64,000 nucleotides of DNA from Knoxdaviesia capensis (GCA_001510575.1 LNGK01000005.1:3286574-3350573), one strand, 5' to 3'; counted from the first letter of the stretch, positions 13,701 through 24,087 are shown. The notes: a model not told the origin generated them from the sequence alone. Program-made: numbers and translations.

Positions 13701-15813
13701 GCTGAGGTGCATGGACTACTCCGACATGGAGGTGATGCTGGAAAAACTGCCTCTCCAGGGACGGGCATGGCAACTGGATTTGATTTCAAGTGCATATGTA
13801 CGCCATGTCCGAGTTCAGGAGCCAGTCACCGCGGCACGCTGCTGTCGTCTTCCGCCGGTACGCCGGCAACAAGGGCCCCCCCTGCGAGAGTTCCGTTGGG
13901 AGAAAACAACATGGTCGGCATTCCGGGAACCTCCACAGCGAGCGCGTCTGTATCCCGGGATCGATATCTGACGAAGACGTTGTCCTGACTTCTGACATGC
14001 CTCTCTTCCGAGCACTCACACTCCCTCCTGCGTGAGCACGGCTTTTAGAGGGGGAGAGGCCGTTCCATGGATTCCCATCCCTCTCCCGCGTGGTAGGGCT
14101 TTGGTGCCCCTAACCTTTCCGCCCGTGTTTCTGAGTCTGGGTGTGGTTGTCGGAAGCAGGACATCGCACGCCGGAATGCCTGCATGGTTGTGTTGTCTGT
14201 GTGGCCCCGTCGTCACTTCTCTGGGCGCGGACAGTCCGAGGTTTCTCCAAAGTTGAACCAAACAAGAAGAAGGCAGGAAAAAGAAAAACAGATCGGATGT
14301 CTGTGTGTCCAGAGCTCAACGTATAACACATGTTCCTTAGACATGATCAGCCTTTTTTTTTTTTTTTGGAGTGTGACCCTGTCCTGGCGTCACCCCAGGT
14401 TGAGCGAGAATCACCAAAGACGAACAGAAGAGGGAAGTACGGGGTATTGTTTCGACTGGTCACCTTGTTTTGGGCTGCATTTCCTCTCTGTCTCTCTCTT
14501 GTCTCCGGGATTACGGATTCGCCGTTTCGGGTTGGTCTGGTGGTGCTACAAAAGAAGTCTTGCGTGTTTTCTACACAAATGCCCTGTTGGTGGTAGGCAC
14601 AGGCTCTCCCAAGTCGAACTCTGGATGACGCCCTATCACCGCACTTGACACGGACTGGCACACCTGACTAGCGGGGGGTTCCTAGGTAATTTGTGTCGAT
14701 GCAGTTTATGGTCCTCAAAAAGCATTGCCTGATGAAAACTCGCACACACATGCCAAATCAGGAAGATCCCAAATTGGGGAATTGGAGAAGCCTTCATTCC
14801 CTTTGCCTTCGTTTTCGGGGATTTCTCTGCAGGCAAGGGGTTTCAAACACAGCCCAGGAGCCGGCTTGAACACATTCCGGTGGTCCTTCTGGACGTTTTC
14901 CTGAACGGGAAAAGAGAAGAAAAGAAGGTGGGTGTGTGTGTGGTCAGATGGTCGAAGCGACGGAAGGTTTGAGCGGGTGGCTGCATACAGAGAACTCAAG
15001 CGAAGCTCGCTACCGACGTGACAAGGGGAGGAGAACTTGGTTGCGAGAAGGTTACCCAAAACGACATGTGAAGGATGGGAGACTATCTCATGTCTTGCTA
15101 GCCATGTTTGCTCTGCACAGTAGTTGAGAAGATAGCAGCAAGCGAGTGAAGCCAAGACGATATATCTGCAGGGAACAACCTGGTTTCTCTCAGAGCTGGC
15201 AGTTGACCATCTTGAAAAGGCCAACAGACACGGAAATCAGGAAATACAGTACAGTACAGTAGTACATATGATGCAAAGAAGACAGAGAAACAACCGCACA
15301 CGACCCAAAAACGGGGATGATTACAAGTGATTACTGGGTGGATCGCACCCAGGCTTTTTGTTGGTCCGCTCGACTAGCAGATGCAGTAATCGAAGGTTTA
15401 GCGAGCATCCCGAAGCATAAAATCTTCCGAGGAGATTGCGGTCTCTCATACGGATGATTCCGAAGAAAGAAGAATAAAGCGACGCCCAGGCGGTATCACT
15501 GACTACTTACTCCACACCCATCATCGCATCATTACGCGAGAAGAACAAAATGAAAAAGGAAAAAAAACCTAGGGCATGTATAATTACAGCTGGCGTGGCA
15601 AGGAGGACGATCCTCATCTGAACAAGGAAAGAAAACGGGGCGCCAGAAACCCAGGGTCCTTTGAAATATGGCATGAAGAGCTCCCGGGCGATCTCCGACA
15701 GAAGTTTGGGGGGAAGGGGGCGATTAAATGCCCAAACGGGAGGAAAAAGAGGAAGAGGCGATGTGAGGATCATCCCACAGCCCATGTCGTCAGCTCCAGC
15801 AGAAACACGACAG
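4741..15813. other. 11 kb gene-poor interval
   Basis: No recognisable protein domain, RNA gene or transposon ORF was found on either strand. The ORFs present are short, overlap in all frames and lack the GC-rich wobble positions of the real genes here. Visible elements are homopolymer tracts (poly-C near 7290-7310, poly-T at 14353-14367), a GCAT tandem repeat at 6175-6192, scattered TACTGTA/TACAGTA palindromes and a telobox at 11076-11085. One open frame at 13492-13971 lies in a more GC-rich patch but matches nothing I know. Confidence 0.55.
6175..6192 (+). repeat. Self-complementary GCAT tandem repeat
   Basis: Four GCAT units in tandem form a perfectly self-complementary run that could extrude as a small hairpin. 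It lies in gene-free DNA. Confidence 0.8.
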
Positions 15814-16647
15814 TCATATGACCGCCATCGTATCTCCGTCGTCTCCCGCGGCGGTCTTCATAGATCGTCCCGGCCGACCACCGGCGCCAGCCCCGCCGGC
15901 CTTGACATTCCCCCGCCGCGCATCCTCGGGCGTCTTGAACGCACTCGTCGGGCCATACGCCACACTGAACCGCCCGTCCGCGCGCGCCGCCCGCACCTGC
16001 ACGCTCCCCGGCTCGCGCATGCGGCCCGCGGCCTCCAGCGCCGCGACGCGCGCAACATTGCGCGCCGACCACACACTGCGCGGCCCGCGGCGCGGCGTGA
16101 AGCGCTGCGCGAAGTGCGTTGCGCCGAGCGAGCGGCGCAGGCCGTCGATCCAGCCGAAGCAGAGCGCGCCGTCGACGGCGTCCAGGTACGTTACGGTCGG
16201 TGTTGGCGGGGGCACGGCGGAGGCCGGGACCTTTTTGGCGATCTGCAGCCAGACGGCCGCCACGCCGCTGTGGTTCTCGGCGAGCCAGGTTTCCCAGGCT
16301 GCCAGGTCGGGGAGGTGCAGGAGGAGGCCGGGTGGCGAGAGGTCGATATCCGAGAAGGATGCCGCAGTGGTGGCTCTTGCTGGTGGAGCTCTGGACTTGG
16401 ACGAGGCTCTCGATGGCGTTGTCGATGACGTTTCTGACACTGCCTTCGTGGTTGTCGTCACGCGCCTTTTCGGTCGTGTCTGACGGTCAGGCTCCACGAC
16501 ATCCGCGGTGACGATGGAGGCGGCCGCGGCTATTGCGGCCGCACGTCGGGGCCGGGTCCTGAGCGCCATCGCGGGAGCTTCAGGACGGTTGTTCCCGGCG
16601 TCTGAGTCCCCGCCCACATCGGTGTTGCGTCTGGGGCGTTTAGACAT
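15814..16647 (-). CDS. YdeI/OmpD-associated family protein, shortened at the C-terminus
   Basis: This is a single-exon ORF of 277 residues. The first ~110 residues are low complexity and basic (RPRRN, a TRPRR cluster, Thr/Ser/Ala-rich), resembling a nuclear-localisation or disordered leader. Residues ~120-235 carry the YdeI/OmpD-associated signature: WETWLAENHSGVAAVWLQIAKK, then VTYLDAVDGALCFGWIDGLRR and FTPRRGPRSVWSARNV. The family occurs in bacteria and many fungi; its biochemical role is not established, and the 'bacteriocin-protection' name comes from bacteria. After the PTSAFKTPED region the ORF runs into Gly/Arg-rich sequence and stops. The usual ~60 C-terminal residues (helical segment and the RIQTAKRPETRxRRI-type end) are not visible in any downstream frame. 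ATG at 16647 was chosen because the frame upstream has no ATG. It is divergent from TRP4. Confidence 0.8.
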   Translation of the reverse strand: MSKRPRRNTDVGGDSDAGNNRPEAPAMALRTRPRRAAAIAAAASIVTADVVEPDRQTRPKRRVTTTTKAVSETSSTTPSRASSKSRAPPARATTAASFSDIDLSPPGLLLHLPDLAAWETWLAENHSGVAAVWLQIAKKVPASAVPPPTPTVTYLDAVDGALCFGWIDGLRRSLGATHFAQRFTPRRGPRSVWSARNVARVAALEAAGRMREPGSVQVRAARADGRFSVAYGPTSAFKTPEDARRGNVKAGGAGAGGRPGRSMKTAAGDDGDTMAVI

Positions 16648-17534
16648 GGCTAGACAGATTTGGCTGAGGTGCAGACTTGCTGCTACGGGCTGGTTCAATC
16701 GATACAGCGTCAGTGGGCAGTCTTTTCAACTGACGAAGGATGCCAGAACTCTGGCGGGAACGAAGACGGGCAAGTTAGCAGAGCAACACGACAGTGAATC
16801 GTCAAGCTGAGAGGGAAACCAGAACTAACCCGAGCACGGCCAGACATTGACGGAGTCCGTGATGAAGTCATGATGTGCTTCCATGATTCAGTCGGAGCAT
16901 ATGCAGGTGCTTGATATCAATAACCGAAAGTCGGAAACTAAACGACGTCCAGGCAGCAACGCCGTCTTGAATGAGGGCCGGTTTGGCGTACAGTCCATCT
17001 AACAGTGGCACACTGTAAGGGCACTGTCCGGAGAGTCTGGGGAAGGCACGAAATCGCAACCCCGCTTCCGCGCTTCGGGTATAACCCTAGCCAGCAGGCA
17101 ACTCGAAAAGCTTTTGTTAGTGCACATTGCCGGAGCAAACAACGTGCGCTTCTTTCCATTGTGTGATTGGGGACATGATCCTTGGAATTGGGGGAAAAAA
17201 GTCTCAACTGAACATATTGTGTATATTCTTGGGTCGGACTCAATTAGACGTTATATAGATCTTTCTCGTGGCGAACTGTGGGAGGGTGGTTTCTCTTTCT
17301 TATTTTCTTTCTATCCTTCCTTGGCTGTTCTGGTGTGACTCAAAGCTGCATCTTCGGCCTCACTTTTTTTTTTTTTTTTCCTTGTGACGACCCAGCACTC
17401 CGGTATCGCAATCCGGGTGGTTTGATCTTTTGCAACCTCTTAAGCACCGCGATTCTACGACGCAGAACTTGAGCGAACCACTCAGCTCTCCAATTACCCG
17501 CTTCTAGCGTCCCTATACCCCCCTTCATCTCCCA
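16648..17534. promoter_or_regulatory. Divergent promoter between YdeI-like gene and TRP4
   Basis: This 887 nt intergenic stretch is shared by two diverging genes. It contains a telobox-like TAACCCTAG at 17082-17090, a Gcn4/CPC1 site at 17336-17342, a CT-rich block at about 17291-17322 and a T16 tract at 17364-17379 towards TRP4. No ORF in it looks real. Confidence 0.6.
17336..17342 (+). promoter_or_regulatory. Gcn4/CPC1 general amino-acid control site (TGACTCA)
   Basis: A perfect TGACTCA palindrome lies 193 nt upstream of the TRP4 start codon. This is the consensus for Gcn4 in yeast and CPC1/CpcA in filamentous fungi, which activate amino-acid biosynthesis genes, including tryptophan genes, on starvation. 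Position and target gene both fit, so cross-pathway control of TRP4 is a strong inference. Confidence 0.75.
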
Positions 17535-18877
17535 ATGGCTTCAACCAGCGCGGCGACGGCCGATCCCGGCACGGCGTCACTGCCGGCCGTCGACATCAAG
17601 CCGCTGCTCCAGAAGATGTGGCCGGTGAACGCCACGGTGCCGCCGGAAGAGATCTCCGCGGCCATCTCGCACTTCTTCACAAACCAGGTGTCGGATGCCC
17701 AGGCCGCGTCGCTGCTGATCTGCCTGCACTTCACCACCCTAGACATCGACCCGGCCGTGCTGGCCGAGTGTGCTGCGGTCATGCTGAAGGCGGCGGCGCC
17801 GGTCGACTCGGAGAAGTTGGCGGCTGTCATCAAGAGCCGGGGGCTGCAGCAGGGAAACTACATGGGCGGTCTAGTATGTCTGATCCTCTCCGGTGTGGCT
17901 TGACTCCCGTACTGACGTCTTCGCAGTGTGATATCGTTGGAACCGGCGGTGACTCACACAACACCTTCAACATCAGCACCACAGCCTCGATCATCGCCGC
18001 GTCGATGCTGCTCATCTCGAAGCACGGCAACAAGGCCAGCACGTCCAAGTCCGGCTCGGCGGACCTGGTCAACTGCATGCAGCCGCGCCCGCCGGTGCTG
18101 GCGTCCGTGACGCCGGCCACCATCAGCGACATCTACGCCGCCGGCAACTACGGCTTCCTGTTCGCGCCGCTGTTCCACCCGGGCATGCGCTGGGTGGCGC
18201 CGATCCGCCGCCAGCTGCCGTGGCGCACCATCTTCAACAACCTCGGCCCGCTGGCCAACCCCACCGACGCGCTCCTCGAGGCCCGCATGATCGGCGTCGC
18301 GCGCCGCGCCCTCGGGCCCGCCGTGTCCGAGGCGCTGCGGCTCGCCGGCACCGCCAAGGCCCTCGTGGTGTGCGGCGAGGAGGAGCTCGACGAGGTGTCG
18401 TGTGCCGGCCGCACGTTCTGCTGGATGCTGCGCCCGCGGCCCGGGAGTGCCGCCGCCGCGCTGTCGCCGCCGCCGGCGCGCGCCGACCCGGCCGACATCA
18501 TCGTCGAGCACTTCACCGTGTCGCCGGCGGACTTTGGCGCCACCCCGCACGCGCTCTCGGAGGTGTCGTCGGGTAAATCGCCCGAGGAGAACGCCGCTAT
18601 CCTGGGCCGCATCCTGACCGGCGAGCTGGCGGACGACGACCCGCTGCTGGAGTTTGTGCTGATGAACGCGGCCGCGCTGTTTGTGGTGTCGGGCGTGTGT
18701 GAGGGCGACCAGTCGGCCCTCGGCGCCGGTGATGACGGCGCTGTTGTGCTAGAGCGCGGGCCCGGCGGGGGCCGCTGGAAAGAGGGCATGCGGCGGGCGC
18801 GGTGGGCGGTCAAGAGCGGTGCGGCGTGGAAGCAGTGGGAGCAGTTTGTGAGCATTACGAATTCCCTCGCTGCGTAA
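17535..18877 (+). CDS. TRP4: Anthranilate phosphoribosyltransferase
   Basis: The enzyme transfers phosphoribose from PRPP to anthranilate, the second step of tryptophan synthesis from chorismate, in the cytosol. Two exons (17535-17873 and 17927-18877) separated by a 53 nt intron give 429 residues. The helical N-terminal domain (residues 1-113) is followed right after the intron by the PRPP loop GTGGDSHNTFNIST (118 onward). Then come KHGNKASTSKSGSAD (145 onward), the RRQLPWRTIFNNLGPLANP segment and GEEELDEVSCAGRTFCW, all characteristic of fungal TrpD-type enzymes. An Ala/Pro-rich loop of about 20 residues precedes ADIIVEHF and is probably a flexible insertion. The length is normal for fungal homologues. 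The Gcn4/CPC1 site upstream supports the assignment. The gene is convergent with the membrane-protein gene to its right. Confidence 0.96.
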
Positions 18878-19202
18878 GGGGGGAAAACGGGCGCCATCTT
18901 GACGGTGCAGCATCCGTCCAAAAGTTCTTGATACATTTCTTGAAAAGCGGATATCCAGATATTTATCAGAGCGCCCTCTGTGGTCTATACAGTATAGTGC
19001 TTGCTGTGCGACATTGTGTGATTTTTCTCCTGCTTCGTCTGATTTGAACATTCTGTACCATGGAAAAGGATTCATTTTCTATGGAGGAAAAGGTTGTGTC
19101 TAAGTTAAGGAAGGATTGGGCTCATTCATTAAGATCATAAAAGTTTATCATCAATCAGTCTGGTGTTGTGTTAATACCATCCAGCGCTCCACACCCCAAT
19201 CA
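18878..19202. other. Convergent 3' intergenic region
   Basis: These 325 nt separate the stop codons of TRP4 and the membrane-protein gene. The sequence is AT-richer than the flanking exons and should hold both polyadenylation regions. Nothing else stands out. Confidence 0.6.
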
Positions 19203-20798
19203 TCACCGCGATCCTTTTTCATCCGCGATAACCTGGTGGCGATCCGCCTCGAACCGCATAATCGGCGCCTCCTCGTCCTCGCTATCGTCCTCCAGGTATC
19301 TGTCGTCCAGTTTATCGTCATAGTGCGGCCCCGCCGTAAACGTCGGCTGCGAGCTGCGGGAGGTCTGTGCTGACGAGCGCGCGGCGCGGTCGAGTCGTGG
19401 TGCGGGGGTGAACGAGCTCCGGATCTCGACAGGCGAGAACGATGCTAATAGCGCCGCTGGGGGTGTTGCGGAGCTCCGCGCAACCGGGGTCGGGGTGGGA
19501 CCAGCGGCCAACGGGGGAGAGCTGCGGGCTACCGCCAGTGGGGGTGCTGTGGCGGTGGTGGCGGTGGTCGATACTGAGGCGATACTGGTGGTCGACTCGG
19601 TGACGCGCCGGCGCCGCTCACTCGTCGTTGTGGAAGGTGTGCCGGTGCGGTCCACCACCGAAACGCGGAGCTCCCAGTCGCCGAACGTGTTGGGCGGCTT
19701 CACGGCCGCTCGTGGCACTGGTAGTGGCTGGGCAGGCACCTCCGCAGGGGAGGCTGGCGGAGTGATGAGGCTGTGGGGATTCAGATTCCGGGGCACTGCA
19801 GGATATGGTGCTGCAGACGCTGCGGAAGACGCCGGCTGCTCAGCCCTGAGAACGGGCATGGGAGCGGGCTCTTCACGTATGTTATATGTGTCGGAGACGG
19901 CACGTCGTCCCGTCTCGGTGCGGGGGAACGACGGACGGGCGGTCGAAGGCGGTGAGTGTCGGCGCGAGGCAGAGCTAGGTCGGGCGGGGGTGTGGTCGAT
20001 GAGGAAGCCGATGTTGGCTGTGGATGCGGGCGGTGGTTGCTGTTGCTTGTGGTAGGTCTGGCTATCGGCGGCCTCAAACGGGGAAGAGACGGCGGGGGTA
20101 GTCGATGAGGTGGTGGTCGAGAGATCGGGGGTAGAGTTGAGAGAGCGCGAGAGAAACGAGGATGGCGACGAGTGAAGGCGGCCTTGGCTGCGCAGCTGTG
20201 GCGGTGCGACGTCCTCGGGAGGGTTCTGGTGTTGCGGCTGGTGTGGACTGGGCGACGGCTGGTTGCCCGGCTGCTCGATTCTGGATCGAATGGCCAGGTC
20301 GGTGTCGGAGGATGAGGCCGGGCTGATTTCCCGGGCGACGGTGGCCGGGTGTTTCAGATACGACGCTCCCGATGCCGGTGGCGCGACGGCGTCCAGCTGG
20401 ACATACCCGGCCTGGCGCAACCGCACCGGCATCCGCTCAGAGTACGCCGCGAACTCCTTCGACACCGTCGCGGCCGGCGGCGACGCCAACGAAGCAGTGC
20501 TGCTGCCCGCGAAAGACGCAGTAGACGGTGTCGCCGGCGTGAGCAGGTTCTGGAGGGCGGTGTCGTCGTCGCGGGTATCGGCGCCACTGAGGCCGTGACC
20601 GCGGCGACTATGGCGGAGGTGGTGGCCGCGGCCGGCTGCGGCTGCTCCGTGGCGGCGGAGCGGGTCTCGCATGATACGGATGCGGCGCACGATGAAGACG
20701 GCGGCGACGGAGGCGAGGGCGACCACGCCGATCACGACGAACACGACAATCCACAGCACCGGGTGCGGTGGCCGGCGGGTGTCGGGGGCCGGGGCCAT
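19203..20798 (-). CDS. Single-pass membrane protein with long disordered cytoplasmic tail
   Basis: This is an uninterrupted ORF of 531 residues from the ATG at 20798; the frame continues upstream but without a better ATG. A very short N-terminus (MAPAPDTRRPPHP) is followed by one strong hydrophobic segment, about residues 14-36 (VLWIVVFVVIGVVALASVAAVFIV), ending in the basic stop-transfer cluster RRIRIMRDPLRRHG. By the positive-inside rule the remaining ~490 residues should be cytoplasmic. They are Ser/Pro/Thr/Ala-rich, with short basic and acidic patches and an acidic C-terminal part containing EDDSEDEEAP. There is no signal peptide, enzyme domain or known motif. Such proteins are common in Pezizomycotina and poorly characterised. 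I do not recognise a function. The long open frame and consistent composition argue that it is a real gene. Confidence 0.75.
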   Translation of the reverse strand: MAPAPDTRRPPHPVLWIVVFVVIGVVALASVAAVFIVRRIRIMRDPLRRHGAAAAGRGHHLRHSRRGHGLSGADTRDDDTALQNLLTPATPSTASFAGSSTASLASPPAATVSKEFAAYSERMPVRLRQAGYVQLDAVAPPASGASYLKHPATVAREISPASSSDTDLAIRSRIEQPGNQPSPSPHQPQHQNPPEDVAPPQLRSQGRLHSSPSSFLSRSLNSTPDLSTTTSSTTPAVSSPFEAADSQTYHKQQQPPPASTANIGFLIDHTPARPSSASRRHSPPSTARPSFPRTETGRRAVSDTYNIREEPAPMPVLRAEQPASSAASAAPYPAVPRNLNPHSLITPPASPAEVPAQPLPVPRAAVKPPNTFGDWELRVSVVDRTGTPSTTTSERRRRVTESTTSIASVSTTATTATAPPLAVARSSPPLAAGPTPTPVARSSATPPAALLASFSPVEIRSSFTPAPRLDRAARSSAQTSRSSQPTFTAGPHYDDKLDDRYLEDDSEDEEAPIMRFEADRHQVIADEKGSR

Positions 20799-22315
20799 TG
20801 CGGACGGCGGAGAGGCATCGAATGGGGGGGCGATGGTGAGAGTGTGTGTACAGGAGAGAGATATGGAAGGGAGAGAGAGAGAGGGAGCTTCGGGGGGCTT
20901 AAGAAGGATCACGGATTCATAGGAACGACACGATCTACGAGGAAAAGAAAAAGGAGAGGTGAAAATCAGAAACTGGCCGAAAAGCGAAGGGAAAGAAAAA
21001 AAAAAAAAAAAAGAGCTCAGGAAATTTCAACGTCCGAGAGAAGCCAATCCGTCCCGGGAACTTTAATATTCCACATGCATGTCTCAAACTCTGTTGTACG
21101 GTAGCATCTTATACCTTCTTTCGTCCTAGCATGGTATGGCACAGAAGAAAGTGACACGACCACTGCACTTTTCGCTCTGTTCTCCCCCGCCGGAAGAAAC
21201 TGGGAGGGTTGCTTTCCCGCACTCTGGTTCGCCCAGCTTGGAGACAAAAATATATATATATATAAAATAAAAAGCTGCCGTGAAATGGCGGACGCACCGT
21301 GGAAAACGCCTTATCTTTGCAGGTTACATTGACTTCTCACTCCAAATAAATTGATACTGCATCTGGTATCATGATCCTCCGGGGCGAAAAACCACCACAT
21401 ACGAGAAAAAGAAGGGGGGTGGGTTTCAAATCTTTCGTGTAAGACGGGTCTGTTGTGCGAGAAAGAAAAAAGCAGGGGAGAGCGGCGGGGATGTGCTGGA
21501 AACTCACCATCTCCGAAAGACACAGCAGATGAGAGAGCGCGCGAAAAGGCGGACCGGAGACTTTTGCTTTTGCAAGGCATTAATCTCAGCAGGAAGCCGA
21601 GTTGGGGCTCTGATTGGATCCACGAGAGCTGCATTGCAATTTCGGGGACCACAGCGCAACCTTACAGGGCTGTGTGGGTGCGTTTGTGTGGTGCGACATG
21701 CGTGCCCATACGCGTACAGCGTGTTCATAGTGTGGTGCAGCATGTCCGGGACACCGGATCGACGGCATTGGCGTGGTTTTTGGGTGACATCTCTCCGAAT
21801 TAGTCCCATCTTTTCTGGCCGGTGTCGTTTGGGCAATCTGGGAATAGCGCAGTATCCTTAGGGTTGTGTGTTTAGGGTTGGTAGGGTTCGGGTTCTCCAT
21901 TTCGCTTGACCTGCGCCGTGGAATTGAGTCAACTGACGCACTAGCACACGACTTCCGAGCCCATTCTCCACTGCGCTTCCCCACTACAGCTCCAGACCTT
22001 AAGAACCCCTTCAGCCCTGTGGCTGCTAAGCTTCGCCTCCCTAGGTTGGAGAAGCCTCCCCTGGAACTGTCTCACTCTATGACAACCTCGGATAGTGTGT
22101 CCGTGTTTTCACCGCCGGGTTTCTTTTCTCCTCACTGCAACTTGGTGGTCCTTTTGAAAGGATCAGCCACCAGAGTCTGAACCTACTAGATCTCCTTATG
22201 TCACTCCTCCGTCAGTTTCGGTGAACGTGTATGACTATAACCGGAAGCGGGCATATTAAAAAAGCAGGTCACCGCCACATCCACCCACCCACACCAAACA
22301 AATACAGAAAACACC
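20799..22315. promoter_or_regulatory. Divergent promoter between membrane protein and CoA-transferase genes
   Basis: This 1.5 kb holds no credible ORF. It has a purine-rich block next to the membrane-protein start (20850-21012, including A17 at 20996-21012), a TA repeat at about 21249-21263 and three telobox-like motifs at 21858-21888. The purine block is pyrimidine-rich on the membrane-protein coding strand, as for other genes here. Confidence 0.55.
21858..21888 (+). promoter_or_regulatory. Cluster of three telobox-like motifs
   Basis: Three copies of a TAGGGTT core occur within about 31 nt (TTAGGGTT at 21858, TTAGGGTT at 21872, TAGGGTT at 21882). In yeasts and other fungi such teloboxes are bound by Tbf1/TRF-like Myb proteins at housekeeping promoters. 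They lie about 430 nt upstream of the CoA-transferase start. Function here is inferred. Confidence 0.5.
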
Positions 22316-24087
22316 ATGCCGCCAAGCTCGCTCTGCCACGCCGGCGCCGGCGCCGAAGCCTTGGCCGGGCTTATCCTCCGGGCGCGCGGACCAGTGGGTG
22401 CTGCCACTCTGTCCAACCGTCACTGTCTTCGGCGCCTCCGCCCGAGGTCTGCCTTGGCGGATTATCCCTCCCGCACCGGCGCGGGCCCTGCTCGCGTCCG
22501 CGGGCTGTCGACGTCGTCGCCGGCGCGGTCAGCGAACTCCGTGCCGAAGGCCGGCGCTGATGGGAGTCTGCCGCTGGAGGGCATTCGCGTGCTTGATATG
22601 ACGAGAGTGCTGGCCGGTGTACGTTTTGCTGCTGCTTTATGTGCCTGTCTATGGTGGCTGGAGATTGTGTATGGCTAATGAATGTGGACCTACAGCCGTA
22701 TTGCACACAGATTCTCGGCGATCTTGGGTAAGATATCTCCCCGACACACTGTGTGCAGCTGTACTAATGTGGCTTGCCGCGGAAACAGCGCCGAGATCAT
22801 CAAAGTCGAACACCCCGTGCGCGGAGACGACACCCGGTCCTGGGGGCCGCCGTTTGCCGAATACCGGCCGGACTCCGACCGACAAGGCCCCGGAGAAAGC
22901 GCATACTTCTTGACAGTAAGACCTTTGTTCCGTTATAACAACGTCTTCTGTTCAACAAAACTGACGTGCTCTCTCTCTCTCTCTCTCTCTCTCTCGCAGG
23001 TAAATCGAAACAAAAAGTCACTGGGGCTGTCCTTCCAAGACCCGGCCGGCGTCGACATTCTGCACAAGCTCGCTGCCAAGTGCGACATTCTCGTAGAGAA
23101 CTATGTTCCCGGCTCCCTGAAGAAGTACGGCCTTGACTATGAGTCGATGCGGGCGATCAACCCGCAGCTCATCTACGCCTCGATCACCGGCTACGGCCAG
23201 ACGGGGCCTTCTGCGTCGCGGGCCGGGTACGACGTCATGGTCGAGGCCGAGTTCGGCCTGATGCACATCACCGGCACGAGAGATGGCCCGCCGGTGAAGG
23301 TTGGCGTGGCGGTCACTGATCTCACCGCGGGGCTGTACACGAGCAATAGTATCATGGCCGCCTTGCTGGCGCGGATGAAGACGGGGCGCGGCCAGCACCT
23401 GGATGTGGCGTTGAGTGATTGTCAGACTGCGACGCTGGCCAACATTGCCAGTAGTTGCCTGGTTGGTGGCGGGAAAGACTCGGGCAGATGGGGGACAGCT
23501 CACCGTAAGTGACAAAGGAACCGTCATGATGACCCGCGCGCTTCTATGAGATTCAGACCCTCACAAAAACACCCTCCATAGCTTCAATCGTGCCCTACCG
23601 CGCCTTCAAGACCCAAGACGGCGACATCCTCCTCGGCGGCGGCAACGACCGGCTCTACGGCATCCTATGCGACGGCATCGGCCACCCCGAGTGGAAAGAC
23701 GATGCGCGCTTCCACACCAACGCGCTGCGCGTGCGCCACCGCGACGAGCTCGAGCAGCTGATCGAAGACATCACCCGCACCCGGCCCACCGCGCACTGGC
23801 TCGCCGTGTTCGACGGCCGCGGCATGCCGTACGCCGCCATCAACGACGTGCGCGCCACGCTCGAGCACCCGCACACGCAGGCGCGCGACATGGTCGTCGA
23901 GGTCGACCACCCGCACTGTGGGCCCGTGAAATTGCTGAACACCCCCGTCAAGTTCTCCGAGAGTCGGCCAGGCGTGCGCACCCCGCCGCCTGTGCTCGGG
24001 CAGCATACCGATGAGGTTCTGGCGGAGTATCTGGGGATGGGGGCTGAGGAGATTGAGCAGCTGAAAGCAGATGGGGTTGTTAGTTAG
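22316..24087 (+). CDS. Mitochondrial class III CoA-transferase (SUGCT/CaiB-BaiF family)
   Basis: The family moves CoA between carboxylic acids. The closest eukaryotic relatives are succinate-hydroxymethylglutarate (glutarate) CoA-transferases of the mitochondrial matrix. Five exons fit: 22316-22618, 22696-22727, 22789-22915, 23000-23504 and 23582-24087, giving 490 residues. The Arg-rich N-terminus with RGLSTSSP looks like a matrix-targeting presequence, and there is no peroxisomal SKL end. Family landmarks are PLEGIRVLDMTRVLAGPYCTQILGDLGAEIIKVE read across introns 1 and 2, WGPPF, NRNKKSLGLSF, DILVENYVPGSLKKYGLDYE and YASITGYGQTGP. AGYDVMVEAEFGLMHITG contains Asp232, which aligns with the catalytic Asp that forms the aspartyl-CoA intermediate in this family. 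Exon 2 is only 32 nt. Intron 3 ends in a (CT)n microsatellite used as its polypyrimidine tract. Substrate specificity cannot be read from sequence. Confidence 0.92.
22969..22995 (+). repeat. (CT)n microsatellite at a 3' splice site
   Basis: Thirteen CT units directly precede the gcag acceptor of CoA-transferase intron 3 and so serve as its polypyrimidine tract. Length changes by slippage would fall inside the splice signal. Confidence 0.85.

Noticed and set aside
16648..16698. N-terminal extension of the YdeI-like protein upstream of 16647
   Set aside because: The frame stays open but has no ATG there; it would need a TTG start.
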